DNA of 64,000 nucleotides from Halomonas sp. SSL-5 (GCF_030708455.1 NZ_JAUYWF010000003.1:297424-361423), one strand, 5' to 3'. Counted from the first letter of the stretch, positions 1 to 10,100 are shown. Translations and numbers: made by a program. Notes: generated by a model not told the origin, from the letters alone.

Positions 1-522
1 CTCGCCGCGGCTGCGCAGGGTGTCGAAGAGGCTGTCACAGGCCGCGGGCTGGGAGCGGCCGACGTGCCATAGCTCGCGGCCCCCCTCGGCGGCCGTGGCG
101 GGGTCGCGGCCGAGCAGGGCGGTGTAGTAGTGGCAGCGCCGGGCGGTGCCTTCGGGCTCTCCATCGGCGACCTCCAGCAGGTAGGCATGGCGTTCGGCCT
201 GGCCATACTCGTCGATGGCCTGGCCGCGTATCCAGTCGGCGAGGGGGGAGTCGGCATGGCGGTCGATGAACGCCAGTACCCGCTGTGGCTCGGCATCGGG
301 CAGGCTGTCACGCAGGCGGTGATAGGCCACGTAGCCGGCCAGCTCATGGTCGCGAATGGCCGCCTCGTCGACCCTGTGCCACTCGCCGGCCCGGGCGGCC
401 TGCAGGGCCTCGCGCATGCTGCGGTCGTCGGCCTGGACGAGCTGGGGCAGGCCGGTCAGTGGCAGGCAGGCCAGGGTGGCGGCGGCCAGCGCACGCCAGG
501 GAGCGGGAAAGCGCAGGGACAT
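1..522 (-). CDS. slt: Soluble lytic murein transglycosylase, N-terminal part (cut by window edge)
   Basis: The gene starts with ATG at 522 behind a GGAGG ribosome site and stays open for 174 codons to the window edge, so the catalytic domain is missing from view. The first 31 or so residues form a signal peptide (MSLRFPAPWRALAAATLACL, ending near VQADD). What follows is an alpha-helical, Tyr/Arg-rich region resembling the superhelical U-domain of Slt70, including a conserved stretch RRCHYYTALLGRD and then PAACDSLFDTL. Slt70 enzymes cleave the MurNAc-GlcNAc bond of peptidoglycan in the periplasm, forming 1,6-anhydro ends. The family assignment rests on the N-terminal domain only; the transglycosylase active site cannot be checked here. 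Confidence 0.75.
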   Translation of the reverse strand, partial: MSLRFPAPWRALAAATLACLPLTGLPQLVQADDRSMREALQAARAGEWHRVDEAAIRDHELAGYVAYHRLRDSLPDAEPQRVLAFIDRHADSPLADWIRGQAIDEYGQAERHAYLLEVADGEPEGTARRCHYYTALLGRDPATAAEGGRELWHVGRSQPAACDSLFDTLRSRGE

Positions 523-684
523 GGGAAGCCTCCAGCATCGATTCACGTGCAAACCGCCATCCTCGCCGATGGGGGAACTCGGGGATAGTGTCGCTCGCTC
601 ACGACAGCGCGTCGAGGCTGTCGCCGCGAACCGGAATCGCCTATCGTGGAGACCTGATCGACAGGCGTGGCGAGGAGGGTGCCC

Positions 685-1029
685 ATGGCAGGCAAGGGCG
701 GAAATCTGAAGACGCGGCTGCGCGGGCGTTCCCGGCTGATCGGCCGGATCACCCGGGCCCTGCGGCTGTTCGTGCCGATGCTCGGCGACGTGCTGCGCGG
801 GCGCTATCGCCCCGTGCCCTGGGCGGCCATCCTGTGGATGCTCGCCGCGCTGGCCTATCTGGTCTCGCCCCTGGACCTGATCCCCGACGTCCTGGTGCTG
901 GTGGGCGTGCTCGATGACGCGGTGATCGTCGGCTGGCTGCTGACCCGGGTGGACGCCGCCCTGGCGCCCTATCGTGCCTGGCGCGAGGGCGGCGTTGATT
1001 CCGGCGAAGACGGCACCGCCGGGGCCTGA
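685..1029 (+). CDS. DUF1232 (YkvA-type) small membrane protein
   Basis: A 114-residue protein. I chose the ATG at 685 because GGAGGG lies just upstream; an in-frame start at 667 has no such site. The centre carries the DUF1232 signature YLVSPLDLIPD followed by GVLDDAVIVGWLL, which forms a hydrophobic hairpin; the N-terminus is strongly basic. The biochemical role of this family is unknown. It stands alone, divergent from the transglycosylase gene and about 50 bp before the thioesterase pair. Confidence 0.8.
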   Translation: MAGKGGNLKTRLRGRSRLIGRITRALRLFVPMLGDVLRGRYRPVPWAAILWMLAALAYLVSPLDLIPDVLVLVGVLDDAVIVGWLLTRVDAALAPYRAWREGGVDSGEDGTAGA

Positions 1030-1081
1030 TACGATCGTTTGATCGCCCGATGTTCACGTCCACAGCCCAGCGAGCCGCGCC

Positions 1082-1579
1082 ATGCACGCCGATTCATCCC
1101 CCGGTAGCGCCGACTGGCGGCGCGCCCTGACCCGTTTCGTCAACGTGATTCCGCATACCCGCGAGCTGGGTCTCGAGGTGCTCGAGGCCTCGCCACGGCT
1201 GACCCGCATGCGCCTGCCCTGGCACGAGGACTTGCGGGGCGACAGCGCTCGCGGCCTGGTGCACGGCGGGGTGCTGACCATGCTGCTGGATACCGCCTGC
1301 GGCTCGGCGGTGCTGCCCGCGCTCCCGGCGCCAGAGGTGTGCCCGACCCTGGACCTGCGCGTCGATCACCTGCGCCCGGCGGTGGCCGGCCAGGACCTGC
1401 TGGTGGAAGCTCGCACGCTGCGGGTCACCGCCTCGGTGGTGTTCACCGAGGGGCGGGTCTGGCAGTCGGCCCAGGGTGACGTGGCCCGGGCCGTCGGCAA
1501 CTTCGTGCGGCTGGGGCCGCGCAACACCCCGCCGGCGTTCGCTGAGGCGCTGTTTGCCGAGGAGGATGATCATGCCTGA
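1082..1579 (+). CDS. PaaI-type hotdog-fold acyl-CoA thioesterase (first of a pair)
   Basis: A 165-residue hotdog-fold protein. The HGG motif with its following helix (LVHGGVLTMLLDTACG, near residue 60) is typical of PaaI/YdiI-type thioesterases, which hydrolyse acyl-CoA or aryl-CoA thioesters in the cytoplasm. Its 3' end overlaps the start of the next gene by 8 bp, and that gene encodes another protein of the same fold. The two are therefore probably translationally coupled and could form a hetero-oligomer. The substrate cannot be inferred from sequence. Confidence 0.8.
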   Translation: MHADSSPGSADWRRALTRFVNVIPHTRELGLEVLEASPRLTRMRLPWHEDLRGDSARGLVHGGVLTMLLDTACGSAVLPALPAPEVCPTLDLRVDHLRPAVAGQDLLVEARTLRVTASVVFTEGRVWQSAQGDVARAVGNFVRLGPRNTPPAFAEALFAEEDDHA

Positions 1580-2042
1580 AGGCATTCACGGTGTGGAATG
1601 GCTGGCCAGGACCCGTGATGATCGCGATCTGGCGGCATGGCTTGCGCTGATGCCCTACGCGCGGCGCATCGGGGTCTCGGCGCAACCGGATCCCCGGGGC
1701 GAGGGCCTGCTGTTCCGCCTCGACCCCCTCCCGGATAACGTCGGCAACGTGATGCTGCCGGCCCTGCATGGCGGCGTGGTGGCGGCCTTCATGGAGACCG
1801 CGGCGACGCTCGACCTGATGCTGGCTTCCCGGGAGCCGCGCCTGCCGCGCATCGTCGATATCTCCATCGACTACCTGCGCACCGCTCGCCTGGTACCCAC
1901 CTACGCCCACTGTTCGCTGCTGCGTGAGGGGCGGCGCCTGGCCAATGTCACGGTCAGCGCCTGGCAGAAGGATGCAGCCGCCCCGGTGGCCACCGCGCGG
2001 CTGCATTTCGTGCTGGGTGACCCCGCCGGCCGCCAGGAGTGA
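1572..2042 (+). CDS. PaaI-type hotdog-fold acyl-CoA thioesterase (second of a pair)
   Basis: A 156-residue protein starting at the ATG at 1572, inside the end of the preceding thioesterase gene. The motif PALHGGVVAAFMETAATLDL near residues 55-75 is the HGG loop and helix of the hotdog fold. It is clearly divergent from its neighbour, so this is an old tandem pair and not a recent duplication. The likely role is hydrolysis of a medium or aromatic acyl-CoA; the substrate is unknown. The 105 bp after its stop contain the htpG heat-shock promoter. Confidence 0.8.
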   Translation: MPEGIHGVEWLARTRDDRDLAAWLALMPYARRIGVSAQPDPRGEGLLFRLDPLPDNVGNVMLPALHGGVVAAFMETAATLDLMLASREPRLPRIVDISIDYLRTARLVPTYAHCSLLREGRRLANVTVSAWQKDAAAPVATARLHFVLGDPAGRQE

Positions 2043-2053
2043 GCCAGCCGAGG

Positions 2054-2081
2054 CTTGAAAAGCGCCGGCGCAACCCCATAT
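2054..2081 (+). promoter_or_regulatory. Sigma-32 (RpoH) heat-shock promoter of htpG
   Basis: CTTGAAA at 2054-2060, a 13-bp spacer, then CCCCATAT at 2074-2081. This matches the gammaproteobacterial sigma-32 consensus (CTTGAAA, about 13-14 bp, CCCCATNT) essentially perfectly. It lies about 70 bp before the htpG start codon, and HtpG is a classic heat-shock protein. Confidence 0.88.
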
Positions 2082-2147
2082 CGACTGCCAGATCCGAGTC
2101 GGTGGCCCGCCCACCGCCGTCATGTCGAAACAAGGGGTTCACGCAAC

Positions 2148-4055
2148 ATGACTACCGCCACGCACCATGAAGAGACCCTCGGCTTCCAGACCGAGGTCAA
2201 GCAGCTGCTGCACCTGATGATCCACTCCCTGTACTCCAACCGGGAGATATTCCTGCGCGAGCTGATCTCCAACGCCGCCGACGCCTGCGACAAGCTGCGT
2301 TACGCGGCGCTGGACAACGATGGGCTCTACGAGGGCGACAGCGAGCTGCGCATCGAGATCGAGCACGACGCCGAGGCGGGCACCGTCACGGTGCGCGATA
2401 ACGGCATCGGCATGAGCCGCGACGAGGTGATCTCCAACCTCGGCACCATCGCCCGCTCCGGCACCGCCGAGTTCCTCAAGCAGCTCTCCGGCGAGCAGCA
2501 GAAGGACGCCCGCCTGATCGGCCAGTTCGGTGTGGGCTTCTACTCCGGCTTCATCGTCGCCGACGACATCACGGTGCGCACCCGCAAGGCGGGCAGCGAC
2601 ACGGCCGAGGGCGTCGAGTGGCGCTCCCAGGGCGAGGGCGAGTTCACCGTGGCCGACGTCGAGCGCGAGGCCCATGGCACCGAGATCGTGCTGCACCTCA
2701 AGGCCGATGCCCAGGAATTCGCCGACGACTTCCGCCTGCAGAGCCTGGTGCGCAAGTACTCCGACCATATCGAGGTGCCGGTGCGCATGCCCCGGGTCGA
2801 GAAGGCCCGCGACGAGGAAGGCAACGAGATCGAAGGCAGCGAGGCCGTCACCTGGGAGACCGTCAACGAGGCCACCGCGCTATGGGTACGCCCCAAGAGC
2901 GAGATCACCGACGACGAGTACCAGGCCTTCTACAAGCACGTGGCCCACGACTTCAGCGATCCGCTGACCTGGAGCCACAACAAGGTCGAGGGCAAGCTGG
3001 AATATACCAGCCTGCTCTATGTGCCGGGTCGTGCGCCCTTCGACCTCTATGAGCGCGACGGCGCGCGTGGCGTGAAGCTCTACGTGCAGCGCGTCTTCAT
3101 CATGGACGACGCCGAGCAGTTCCTGCCGCTCTACCTGCGTTTCATCAAGGGCGTGCTGGATACCCGCGACCTGTCGCTCAACGTCTCCCGCGAGCTGCTC
3201 CAGCAGGATCCCAAGGTCGAGAAGATCCGGGCCGCGCTGACCAAGCGTGCGCTGGACATGCTCAAGAAGCTGGCCAAGGACCAGGCGGCCTATCAGACCT
3301 TCTGGAACACCTTCGGCAGCGTGCTCAAGGAGGGCCCGGCGGAAGACGCCGCCAACCGCGAGAAGATCGCCGGCCTGCTGCGTTTCTCCACCACCCACAC
3401 CGACAGCACCACCCAGGACCAGTCGCTGGCCGACTATATCGGCCGCATGCCGGAGGGGCAGCAGAAGATCTACTACATCGTCGCCGACGGCTTCAACGCG
3501 GCCAAGTCCAGCCCCCACCTGGAGATCTTCCGCAAGAAGGGCATCGAGGTGCTGCTGCTCCACGACCGCATCGACGAGTGGCTGATGAGCCACCTCCACG
3601 AGTTCGACGGCAAGTCGCTGGTCGACGTGGCCAAGGGTGAGCTCGACCTCGGCGAGATCGAGGGCGAGGAGGAGAAGCAGGCCCAGGAGGAGACCGCCAA
3701 GGCCAAGCAGGAGCTGGTCAAGCGGGTCAAGGAGGCGCTGGGCGACACCGTCCAGGAGGTCAAGGTGACCCACCGCCTGACCGACTCGCCGGCCTGCGTG
3801 GTGCTGCCCGAGCACGAGATGGGCTTCCAGATGCGCCGCATCATGGAGGCAGCCGGTCAGCCGATGCCCGAGGTCAAGCCGATCCTCGAGCTCAACCCCG
3901 AGCATGCGCTGGTGGCGCGTCTCGAGGGCGTCGAGGGCGAGGGCTTCAGCGACCTGGCGCACATCCTGCTGGATCAGGCGATCATCGCCGAGGGCGGGCA
4001 CCTCGACGACCCGGCCGCCTACGTCAAGCGCCTCAACGCGCTGTTGAGCGCCTGA
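2148..4055 (+). CDS. htpG: Molecular chaperone HtpG (bacterial Hsp90)
   Basis: A 635-residue ATP-dependent dimeric chaperone of the cytoplasm, the normal length for HtpG. The start at 2148 gives the typical beginning [20 protein letters not shown]; an in-frame extension back to 2055 would run into the heat-shock promoter and is not used. GHKL ATPase motifs are present: [27 protein letters not shown] and [11 protein letters not shown] within the first 140 residues. The middle domain contains the conserved [13 protein letters not shown] and [10 protein letters not shown]. There is no C-terminal MEEVD, as expected in bacteria. Confidence 0.97.
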   Translation: MTTATHHEETLGFQTEVKQLLHLMIHSLYSNREIFLRELISNAADACDKLRYAALDNDGLYEGDSELRIEIEHDAEAGTVTVRDNGIGMSRDEVISNLGTIARSGTAEFLKQLSGEQQKDARLIGQFGVGFYSGFIVADDITVRTRKAGSDTAEGVEWRSQGEGEFTVADVEREAHGTEIVLHLKADAQEFADDFRLQSLVRKYSDHIEVPVRMPRVEKARDEEGNEIEGSEAVTWETVNEATALWVRPKSEITDDEYQAFYKHVAHDFSDPLTWSHNKVEGKLEYTSLLYVPGRAPFDLYERDGARGVKLYVQRVFIMDDAEQFLPLYLRFIKGVLDTRDLSLNVSRELLQQDPKVEKIRAALTKRALDMLKKLAKDQAAYQTFWNTFGSVLKEGPAEDAANREKIAGLLRFSTTHTDSTTQDQSLADYIGRMPEGQQKIYYIVADGFNAAKSSPHLEIFRKKGIEVLLLHDRIDEWLMSHLHEFDGKSLVDVAKGELDLGEIEGEEEKQAQEETAKAKQELVKRVKEALGDTVQEVKVTHRLTDSPACVVLPEHEMGFQMRRIMEAAGQPMPEVKPILELNPEHALVARLEGVEGEGFSDLAHILLDQAIIAEGGHLDDPAAYVKRLNALLSA

Positions 4056-4078
4056 ACCCGCCACCCTTCCCACCTCTG

Positions 4079-4100
4079 CAGGCCGCCTTCTGGCGGCCTG
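4079..4100 (+). terminator. Stem-loop downstream of htpG
   Basis: CAGGCCGCC and GGCGGCCTG form a 9-bp perfect stem with a 4-base loop, 24 bases after the htpG stop. No continuous T-run follows, only a pyrimidine-rich stretch, so termination is likely but not certain. Confidence 0.5.
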
Positions 4101-4288
4101 CGCGCTTCTATCACTTGCCTTTTCCCCGGTTTCCGGTCAGCGTCGGTTTATGCCCGTTTTTCAGCGTGATGATGCTGCATAGCAGGAGCCTTCGACGGAG
4201 ATTCGACGGTTGTGCAATGCGGCATTGTCAGGTATGAATAATGGGTCTGCCCTATGCATGATTTCAATAACCAACCGGGAGATCCAAC

Positions 4289-5860
4289 GTGAAGATTGGT
4301 GCACCCAGGGAGCTCGCCAAGGGCGAGGCGCGCGTCGCGCTGACCCCTGACAGCGCGAAGTTCATACAGAAGCTTGGACACGAATGCCTGATCGAGAGCG
4401 GGGCCGGCGTGGCCGCCGGCTTCGATGACGACGCCTACCGCAACGCCGGTGTCAGAGTGGTCGACAGCGCCGAGGCGCTGTGGACCGAGGCCGAGGTGGT
4501 GATCAAGGTTCGTGAGCCCGAGGAGGCGGAGGCCGAGCGCCTGCGCCAGGGCCAGACCCTGATCAGCTTCTTCTGGCCGGCCCAGAACGAGGCGCTGCTC
4601 GAGAAGTGCCGTGCCCAGGGCGCCAGCGTGGTGGCCATGGACATGGTGCCGCGTATCTCGCGGGCCCAGAAGATGGATGCCCTGTCGTCCATGGCCAATA
4701 TTGCCGGCTATCGCGCGGTGATCGAGGCGGGCAACAACTTCGGGCGCTTCTTCACCGGCCAGGTGACCGCCGCCGGCAAGGTACCGCCGGCCAAGGTGCT
4801 GGTGATCGGCGCCGGCGTGGCGGGTCTCGCCGCCATCGGTACCGCCACCAGCCTGGGGGCGGTGGTGCGTGCTTTCGACGTGCGTCCCGAGGTGGCCGAG
4901 CAGATCGAATCCATGGGCGCCGAGTTCCTGTTCCTCGACTTCGACGAGAGCCAGGACGGTGCCGAGACCGGCGGCTATGCGGCACCCTCTAGCCCCGAGT
5001 TTCGCGAGAAGCAGCTCGAGTGCTTCCGCGAGCAGGCCCCGGACATCGATATCGTCATCACCACGGCGCTGATCCCCGGCAAGCCGGCGCCCAAGCTGTG
5101 GCTCGAGGACATGGTCCAGGCCATGAAGCCGGGTTCGGTAATCATCGACCTGGCCGCCGAGAAGGGCGGCAACTGCGACCTCACCAAGCCCGACGAGAAG
5201 GTGGTCAGCGACAACGGCGTGACCGTGGTCGGCTACACCGACTTCCCGTCGCGCATGGCCACCCAGTCCTCGCTGCTCTATTCCACCAACGTCCGTCACA
5301 TGCTGACCGACCTGACGCCGGAGAAGGACGGCGCCATCGTCCATGACATGGAAGATGACGTCATCCGCGGCGCCACCGTGACCCACGCCGGCGAGATCAC
5401 CTTCCCGCCGCCGCCGCCCAAGGTCAAGGCGATCGCCGCGGCCAAGCCCAAGCCCAAGGAGAAGGAGCCGACGCCGGAGGAGAGGAAGGCCGCCGAACTG
5501 GCCACCTTCAAGGCTCAGACCAAGCGTCAGGCGACCCTGCTCGGGGTGGGCGGCGCGCTGATGTTGCTGCTCGGCCAGGTGGCGCCTGCCTCCTTCATGC
5601 AGCACTTCATCGTCTTCGTGCTGGCCTGCTTCGTCGGCTTCCAGGTGATCTGGGGTGTCAGCCACTCGCTGCATACGCCGCTGATGGCCGTGACCAATGC
5701 CATCTCCGGGATCATCATCCTCGGGGCGATCCTGCAGATCGGCTCGGGCAGCGCCCTGGTGACGCTCATGGCGGCCATCTCGGTACTGGTCGCCACCATC
5801 AATATCGTGGGCGGCTTCCTGGTGACACGCCGGATGCTGGCCATGTTCCAGAAATCGTGA
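4289..5860 (+). CDS. pntA: Proton-translocating NAD(P)+ transhydrogenase, alpha subunit
   Basis: A 523-residue single-chain alpha subunit, the E. coli type. The start codon is GTG at 4289, preceded by GGGAG at 4277-4281. Residues 1 to about 140 form the alanine dehydrogenase/PNT N-terminal domain, and the NAD(H) Rossmann motif GAGVAGL is at 174-180. A Pro/Lys-rich linker ([10 protein letters not shown] then KPKPKEKEP) leads into the last hundred or so residues, which form four hydrophobic helices of the proton channel. With PntB it couples hydride transfer from NADH to NADP+ with proton movement across the inner membrane. pntB follows after 16 bp. Confidence 0.97.
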   Translation: MKIGAPRELAKGEARVALTPDSAKFIQKLGHECLIESGAGVAAGFDDDAYRNAGVRVVDSAEALWTEAEVVIKVREPEEAEAERLRQGQTLISFFWPAQNEALLEKCRAQGASVVAMDMVPRISRAQKMDALSSMANIAGYRAVIEAGNNFGRFFTGQVTAAGKVPPAKVLVIGAGVAGLAAIGTATSLGAVVRAFDVRPEVAEQIESMGAEFLFLDFDESQDGAETGGYAAPSSPEFREKQLECFREQAPDIDIVITTALIPGKPAPKLWLEDMVQAMKPGSVIIDLAAEKGGNCDLTKPDEKVVSDNGVTVVGYTDFPSRMATQSSLLYSTNVRHMLTDLTPEKDGAIVHDMEDDVIRGATVTHAGEITFPPPPPKVKAIAAAKPKPKEKEPTPEERKAAELATFKAQTKRQATLLGVGGALMLLLGQVAPASFMQHFIVFVLACFVGFQVIWGVSHSLHTPLMAVTNAISGIIILGAILQIGSGSALVTLMAAISVLVATINIVGGFLVTRRMLAMFQKS

Positions 5861-5876
5861 ACCGCGGAGACAACCC

Positions 5877-7319
5877 ATGCTGAGTCAAGGATTCGTGTCT
5901 GCCGCGGCGATCGCGGCAAGTGTACTTTTCATCCTCTCCCTGGGGGGGTTGAGCAATCAGGAGAAGGCCAAGCGGGCGGTGTGGTACGGCATCGTCGGCA
6001 TGGCCGTGGCGGTGTTCTTCACCGCCTTCGGTCCAGGCATCGGCGCCTATGGCTGGATGATTCCGATGATGGTCATCGGCGCCGGCATCGGCGTGTATGT
6101 GGCCAAGAAGGTCGACATGACCGAGATGCCGCAGCTGGTGGCGGCGCTGCATAGCTTCGTCGGCCTGGCCGCGGTGTTCGTGGCCTGGAGCGCCGACCTG
6201 GAGCGCCGTCGCGTGCTGGCGGCCCGTGCCGTCGAGGCCGGTACCGAGCAGTTCTCGGCCTTCGCCGGCCTGGTGGCCACCAAGGCGCCGGACGAACTGA
6301 TGTTCCTGCAGATCGAGGTGGTGCTGGGGGTGTTCATCGGTGCGGTGACCTTCACCGGCTCGATCATCGCCTTCGGCAAGCTGGCCGGCAAGATCGACGG
6401 CAAGCCCCGGCAGCTGCCCGGCGGCCACATGCTCAATGCCGGTGCGGCGGCGCTGTCGCTGCTGCTCGCCATCCTCTACCTCAACGGTGCGGGCTTCTGG
6501 ACCCTGTTGCTGATCGCCGCCCTGGCGTTCTTCATCGGCTATCACCTGATCATGGGCATCGGCGGCGCCGACATGCCGGTGGTGGTGTCGATGCTCAACA
6601 GCTATTCGGGCTGGGCCGCGGCCGCCATCGGCTTCACGCTCTCCAATGACCTGCTGATCGTCACCGGCGCCCTGGTGGGCTCCTCCGGTGCCATCCTGTC
6701 GTACATCATGTGCAAGGCGATGAACCGCAACTTCCTCAACGTCATCCTCGGCGGCTTCGGCGGCACCCAGGGGCCGGCGGCGGAGATCGAGGGCGAGCAG
6801 GTGGCCATCGACGCCGGTGGCGTGGCCAGCGCTCTCAACGATGCCGACAGCGTGATCATCGTGCCGGGCTACGGCATGGCGGTGGCCCAGGCCCAGAACG
6901 CGGTGAGCGAGCTGACCCGCAAGCTGCGCGCCGCGGGCAAGAACGTGCGCTTCGGCATCCACCCGGTGGCGGGTCGCCTGCCCGGACACATGAACGTGCT
7001 GCTCGCCGAGGCCAAGGTGCCCTACGACATCGTGCTGGAGATGGACGAGATCAATGATGACTTCCCCACCACCGACGTGGTGATCGTCATCGGCTCCAAC
7101 GATATCGTCAATCCGGCCGCCGAGGAGGACCCCAACAGTCCCATCGCCGGCATGCCGGTGCTGAAGGTATGGGAGGCCAAGCAGGTGTTCGTCAGCAAGC
7201 GTGGCCAGGGTACCGGTTACTCGGGCATCGAGAACCCGCTGTTCTTCAAGGACAATACCCGCATGTTCTACGGCGACGCCCGCAAGAGCATCGACGACCT
7301 GCTGCCGCTGGTCGACTGA
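5877..7319 (+). CDS. pntB: Proton-translocating NAD(P)+ transhydrogenase, beta subunit
   Basis: A 480-residue protein. The first 260 or so residues are a series of membrane helices (domain II). The C-terminal domain III binds NADP(H) and shows the family motifs [42 protein letters not shown], and [16 protein letters not shown]. It pairs with PntA to make NADPH at the expense of the proton gradient. The pntAB operon is closed by a strong intrinsic terminator at 7360. Confidence 0.97.
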   Translation: MLSQGFVSAAAIAASVLFILSLGGLSNQEKAKRAVWYGIVGMAVAVFFTAFGPGIGAYGWMIPMMVIGAGIGVYVAKKVDMTEMPQLVAALHSFVGLAAVFVAWSADLERRRVLAARAVEAGTEQFSAFAGLVATKAPDELMFLQIEVVLGVFIGAVTFTGSIIAFGKLAGKIDGKPRQLPGGHMLNAGAAALSLLLAILYLNGAGFWTLLLIAALAFFIGYHLIMGIGGADMPVVVSMLNSYSGWAAAAIGFTLSNDLLIVTGALVGSSGAILSYIMCKAMNRNFLNVILGGFGGTQGPAAEIEGEQVAIDAGGVASALNDADSVIIVPGYGMAVAQAQNAVSELTRKLRAAGKNVRFGIHPVAGRLPGHMNVLLAEAKVPYDIVLEMDEINDDFPTTDVVIVIGSNDIVNPAAEEDPNSPIAGMPVLKVWEAKQVFVSKRGQGTGYSGIENPLFFKDNTRMFYGDARKSIDDLLPLVD

Positions 7320-7359
7320 CGCTCCGCCCCTCAACGGTCCGCTTCGGGCCACACTCCGG

Positions 7360-7394
7360 GACGCCCGGGCCGGTCACGGTCCGGGCGTCTTTTT
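7360..7394 (+). terminator. Intrinsic terminator of pntAB
   Basis: GACGCCCGG (7360-7368) pairs with CCGGGCGTC (7381-7389), and the stem can extend inward with further pairs. TTTTT follows at 7390-7394. This is a textbook Rho-independent terminator 40 bp after pntB. A TACAAT hexamer at 7398-7403, directly after it, may be the -10 element for gpsA. Confidence 0.92.
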
Positions 7395-7436
7395 CGCTAC
7401 AATCCCCACATCCATCCATATCCTGCGGGGTTCATC

Positions 7437-8516
7437 ATGGCAGAGGAACGCATGCGGGTGGCGGTGCTGGGCGGTGGCAGCTTCGGCACCGCCCTGGCCA
7501 GCATCGCCGCCGACAACGGTGCCGAGGTGCGCCAGTGGCTGCGCGACCCGGCGCTGGCCGAGCAGATCAATCGCGAGCACGTCAACGGGCGCTACCTGCC
7601 CGACTACGCCATCAACCCGGCGGTACTGGCCTCCACCGAGATGGCCGAGGTGCTGCCCGGCGCCGGCCTGGTGCTGGTCGCCATTCCCTCCAAGGCGTTC
7701 GGCGAGGTGGTGCGCCAGGCGCGGCCCTACCTGACCCCCGACCAGATACTCGTCAGCACCACCAAGGGCATCCAGGAGGCGGGCTTCAAGCTGATGAGCC
7801 AGATCCTCGAGGAGGAGACCGGCTTTCCGCATATCGGCGTGATCTCGGGACCGAACCTGGCCTCGGAGATCGCCGACCGGCAGCTCACCGCGACGGTAAT
7901 CGCCAGCGACGATCCGGAGACCCGCACCCGCGTGCAGAGCGCGCTGGGCTGCGACTACTTCCGGGTCTATGCCAGCAACGACCGCTACGGTGTGGAGCTC
8001 GGCGGGGCGCTGAAGAACATCTATGCCATCGCCGCCGGCATGGCCGCGGCCCTGGGCATGGGCGAGAACACCCGCAGCATGCTGATGACCCGGGCGCTGG
8101 CCGAGATGAGCCGCTTCGCCGTCTCCCAGGGAGCCAACCCCATGACCTTCCTGGGGCTGGCCGGGGTGGGCGACCTGATCGTCACCTGCTCATCGCGGCT
8201 GTCGCGTAACTATCGGGTCGGCTACGCCCTGGGCGAGGGCAAGAATCTGGACGAGGCGGTGGAGGCCCTGGGCCAGGTGGCCGAGGGGGTCAACACCGTG
8301 CGCCTGGTGCGCGACAAGGCCCGCGCCGAGGGCATCTACATGCCGCTGGCCGAGGGGCTCTTCCAAGTATTGTTCAAGGGCGTGCCGGCCAAGGAGATGG
8401 CGAAGATGCTGATGCTGGGCGAGCAGAGCAGCGACGTGGAGTTCGTGCTGGCCCGGGAAGACGTGCAGCGCGCCCACCGCGAGCAGGATGTCGAGAAGGG
8501 CGGCGGGCATGGCTGA
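7437..8516 (+). CDS. gpsA: Glycerol-3-phosphate dehydrogenase [NAD(P)+]
   Basis: A 359-residue cytoplasmic enzyme that reduces dihydroxyacetone phosphate to sn-glycerol 3-phosphate for phospholipid synthesis. The nucleotide-binding motif GGGSFG is at residues 12-17. [16 protein letters not shown] and the catalytic-lysine segment [13 protein letters not shown] follow. It is somewhat longer than the usual 330-340 residues because of a charged C-terminal tail ([17 protein letters not shown]). An alternative start five codons downstream (7452) is possible. The 3' end overlaps sixA by 8 bp. Confidence 0.96.
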   Translation: MAEERMRVAVLGGGSFGTALASIAADNGAEVRQWLRDPALAEQINREHVNGRYLPDYAINPAVLASTEMAEVLPGAGLVLVAIPSKAFGEVVRQARPYLTPDQILVSTTKGIQEAGFKLMSQILEEETGFPHIGVISGPNLASEIADRQLTATVIASDDPETRTRVQSALGCDYFRVYASNDRYGVELGGALKNIYAIAAGMAAALGMGENTRSMLMTRALAEMSRFAVSQGANPMTFLGLAGVGDLIVTCSSRLSRNYRVGYALGEGKNLDEAVEALGQVAEGVNTVRLVRDKARAEGIYMPLAEGLFQVLFKGVPAKEMAKMLMLGEQSSDVEFVLAREDVQRAHREQDVEKGGGHG

Positions 8517-8985
8517 GCGGCTGCTGATCATGCGCCACGGCGAGGCGGGGCCCGGCCGTCCCGACGCCGGGCGCGAGCTCACCGATCGTGGCCAGCAGGA
8601 GGCCCGGCGCATGGCGGCCTGGCTGGCGACACGCGATGAGCTGGCGGGGTTGCGCCTGCTGGCGAGCCCCTATCGTCGTGCCCGGCAGACCGCCGCCATC
8701 GTTGGCGAGGCGCTGGAGGTCGAACCCGAGGTGCTCTCGATCATCACGCCGGACGACTCGCCCCGGGCGGTGGCCGACTGGCTGCTCGAGCACTCGGCGG
8801 GCGGGCCGCTGCTGCTGGTCAGCCATATGCCGCTGGTGGGGGCGCTCGCCGGGCTGCTGGTGGAGGGGCGGGCCGATCGTGGCCTCGGTTTCCCTACCGC
8901 CGGGGTGGCGGAACTCGAGGCCGAGGTGTGGGCGGCGGGCTGCGCCCGCCTGGCGCGCTTTATGACCCTGGCCGATCTGGGCTGA
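8509..8985 (+). CDS. sixA: Phosphohistidine phosphatase SixA
   Basis: A 158-residue histidine-phosphatase superfamily protein. The catalytic RHG motif is in [10 protein letters not shown] near the N-terminus, followed by [10 protein letters not shown] and a second histidine in [11 protein letters not shown]. SixA enzymes remove phosphate from histidine of phosphotransfer proteins; in E. coli the target is now thought to be the nitrogen PTS protein NPr. The start at 8509 overlaps the end of gpsA, indicating translational coupling. Confidence 0.92.
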   Translation: MAERLLIMRHGEAGPGRPDAGRELTDRGQQEARRMAAWLATRDELAGLRLLASPYRRARQTAAIVGEALEVEPEVLSIITPDDSPRAVADWLLEHSAGGPLLLVSHMPLVGALAGLLVEGRADRGLGFPTAGVAELEAEVWAAGCARLARFMTLADLG

Positions 8986-9002
8986 GCCGGGCCTTGCAAT
9001 AC

Positions 9003-9092
9003 GCGAGGGGCGCTGGGGGCAAGCCGAAGAGGAGGTCCTACGCCAGGGATGGCGTCGGTAGCGCCCAGGGAGGGGTTCACAGCGCCTCCTCG
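9003..9092 (-). repeat. Dispersed intergenic 90-bp repeat, copy 1 (inverted relative to copy 2)
   Basis: Read on the minus strand, this 90-bp block aligns without gaps to 60581-60670 on the plus strand, with 78 of 90 positions identical by my count. All twelve differences are transitions. The core contains GGCGCTGTGAACCC, GGGCGCTACCGACGCC and TCCCTGGCGTAGGACC, and the sequence ACGCC(6 nt)GGCGT can fold. It lies just after sixA, followed by the stem-loop at 9106. I take it to be a REP-like element of this genus; this is inference from two copies. Confidence 0.85.
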
Positions 9093-9105
9093 ACGGTCCG
9101 GCGCT

Positions 9106-9133
9106 CCGGGGCTTGCCGCCAGACCAGCCCCGG
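9106..9133. repeat. Stem-loop with conserved 14-nt loop, copy 1
   Basis: CCGGGGC (9106-9112) and GCCCCGG (9127-9133) enclose a 14-base loop TTGCCGCCAGACCA. A near-identical stem and loop occurs at 23138-23167. It sits between the convergent genes sixA and the AEC transporter and could serve as a bidirectional transcription end. Confidence 0.6.
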
Positions 9134-9152
9134 GAGCTGAGACCCGCCGCCG

Positions 9153-10100
9153 CTAGATCAGCCCTGCCATCTGCAGGCCGAAGGCGCCCAGGGTGATGGT
9201 GACGCTGGCCATCAGGGTGGTGAGGGCGATGATGTTGGCGGTGAGCACGGCGTTGCCGCCCATCGCCCTGGCCATCACGAAGGCCGCCGCCGCGGTGGGG
9301 CTGGCGAAGAACAGGAACATCACGCCCAGCTCGCGCCCCTCGAAGCCGGCCAGCCAGGCCGCGCCGGTGGCCACTATCGGGATCACCACCATCTTCATCA
9401 GGCTGGCGCTGAGCGCCACGCTACCGGACGCCTGGAGGGCGCCGAAGGAAAGGGTGGCGCCGATGCAGATCAGCGCCAGCGGCAGGGTCAGGGAGGCGAA
9501 GTAGTCGCCCGAGGTGAGCAGCCAGCCGGGCAGGGACGGGTCCAGCAGCGCCACCGGCAGCGCCGCCACCACGGCCAGGATCAGCGGGTTGCGCACGATA
9601 TGCGCGAGGATATCGCGCCAGTCGACCCGGGCCTCGTCGCGGTAGATGGCCAGGGCCACCACCGAGAAGGCATTGTAGGTGAGGATCACCACGCCGAGCA
9701 GCAGACCGCCGGCGGAGAGCCCATAGTCGCCATACATGCTGGCCGCCAGCGCCAGGCCGACGATGCCGCAGTTGCCGCGAAACGCGCCCTGGATATAGCT
9801 GCCGCGGTCGACCCGAGCCACGCGCAGCGCCGCCCAGCCCCACACGGCCAGGAAGCTGCCCAGGGTGGCCAGGGCGAAGACGCCAAGCAGCCGCGGGTTG
9901 AGGGTGGCCTCGAGGTCGGCGCGGATGATGCTCAGGAAGATCAGCGTGGGCAGGGTGGCCTTGAACACCAGCTGGGAGGCGGTGGTGACGAAGGCCGCAT
10001 CGATCCAGCGGGCGCGCTTGAGCCCCAGGCCGATGAAGACCATGGCGAAGACCGGCAGGGTGACCTCCAGGGTCGCCTGGAAGATCGCCACGGCCTCCAT
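9153..10100 (-). CDS. AEC (auxin efflux carrier) family transporter
   Basis: A 315-residue inner-membrane protein made of about ten hydrophobic helices in two halves. Family features include GLGLKRARWID near residue 27, LPTLIFLSI near residue 50, and FRGNCGIVGLALA near residue 108, followed in the C-terminal half by ICIGATLSFGAL. AEC proteins export or exchange small organic anions such as malate, malonate or amino-acid derivatives. The substrate is not predictable here. The start codon overlaps the stop of a tiny upstream membrane-peptide gene. Confidence 0.88.
   Translation of the reverse strand: MEAVAIFQATLEVTLPVFAMVFIGLGLKRARWIDAAFVTTASQLVFKATLPTLIFLSIIRADLEATLNPRLLGVFALATLGSFLAVWGWAALRVARVDRGSYIQGAFRGNCGIVGLALAASMYGDYGLSAGGLLLGVVILTYNAFSVVALAIYRDEARVDWRDILAHIVRNPLILAVVAALPVALLDPSLPGWLLTSGDYFASLTLPLALICIGATLSFGALQASGSVALSASLMKMVVIPIVATGAAWLAGFEGRELGVMFLFFASPTAAAAFVMARAMGGNAVLTANIIALTTLMASVTITLGAFGLQMAGLI

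Noticed and set aside
4148..7352. Two long minus-strand open frames (576 and 517 codons) opposite pntA and pntB
   Set aside because: They mirror highly conserved pntAB codons in very GC-rich DNA, are His/Gly/Asp-rich low-complexity products, and have no known domain.
8670..9080. Minus-strand frame starting in repeat copy 1 and running through sixA
   Set aside because: It is antisense to sixA, and its start is only the repeat sequence.
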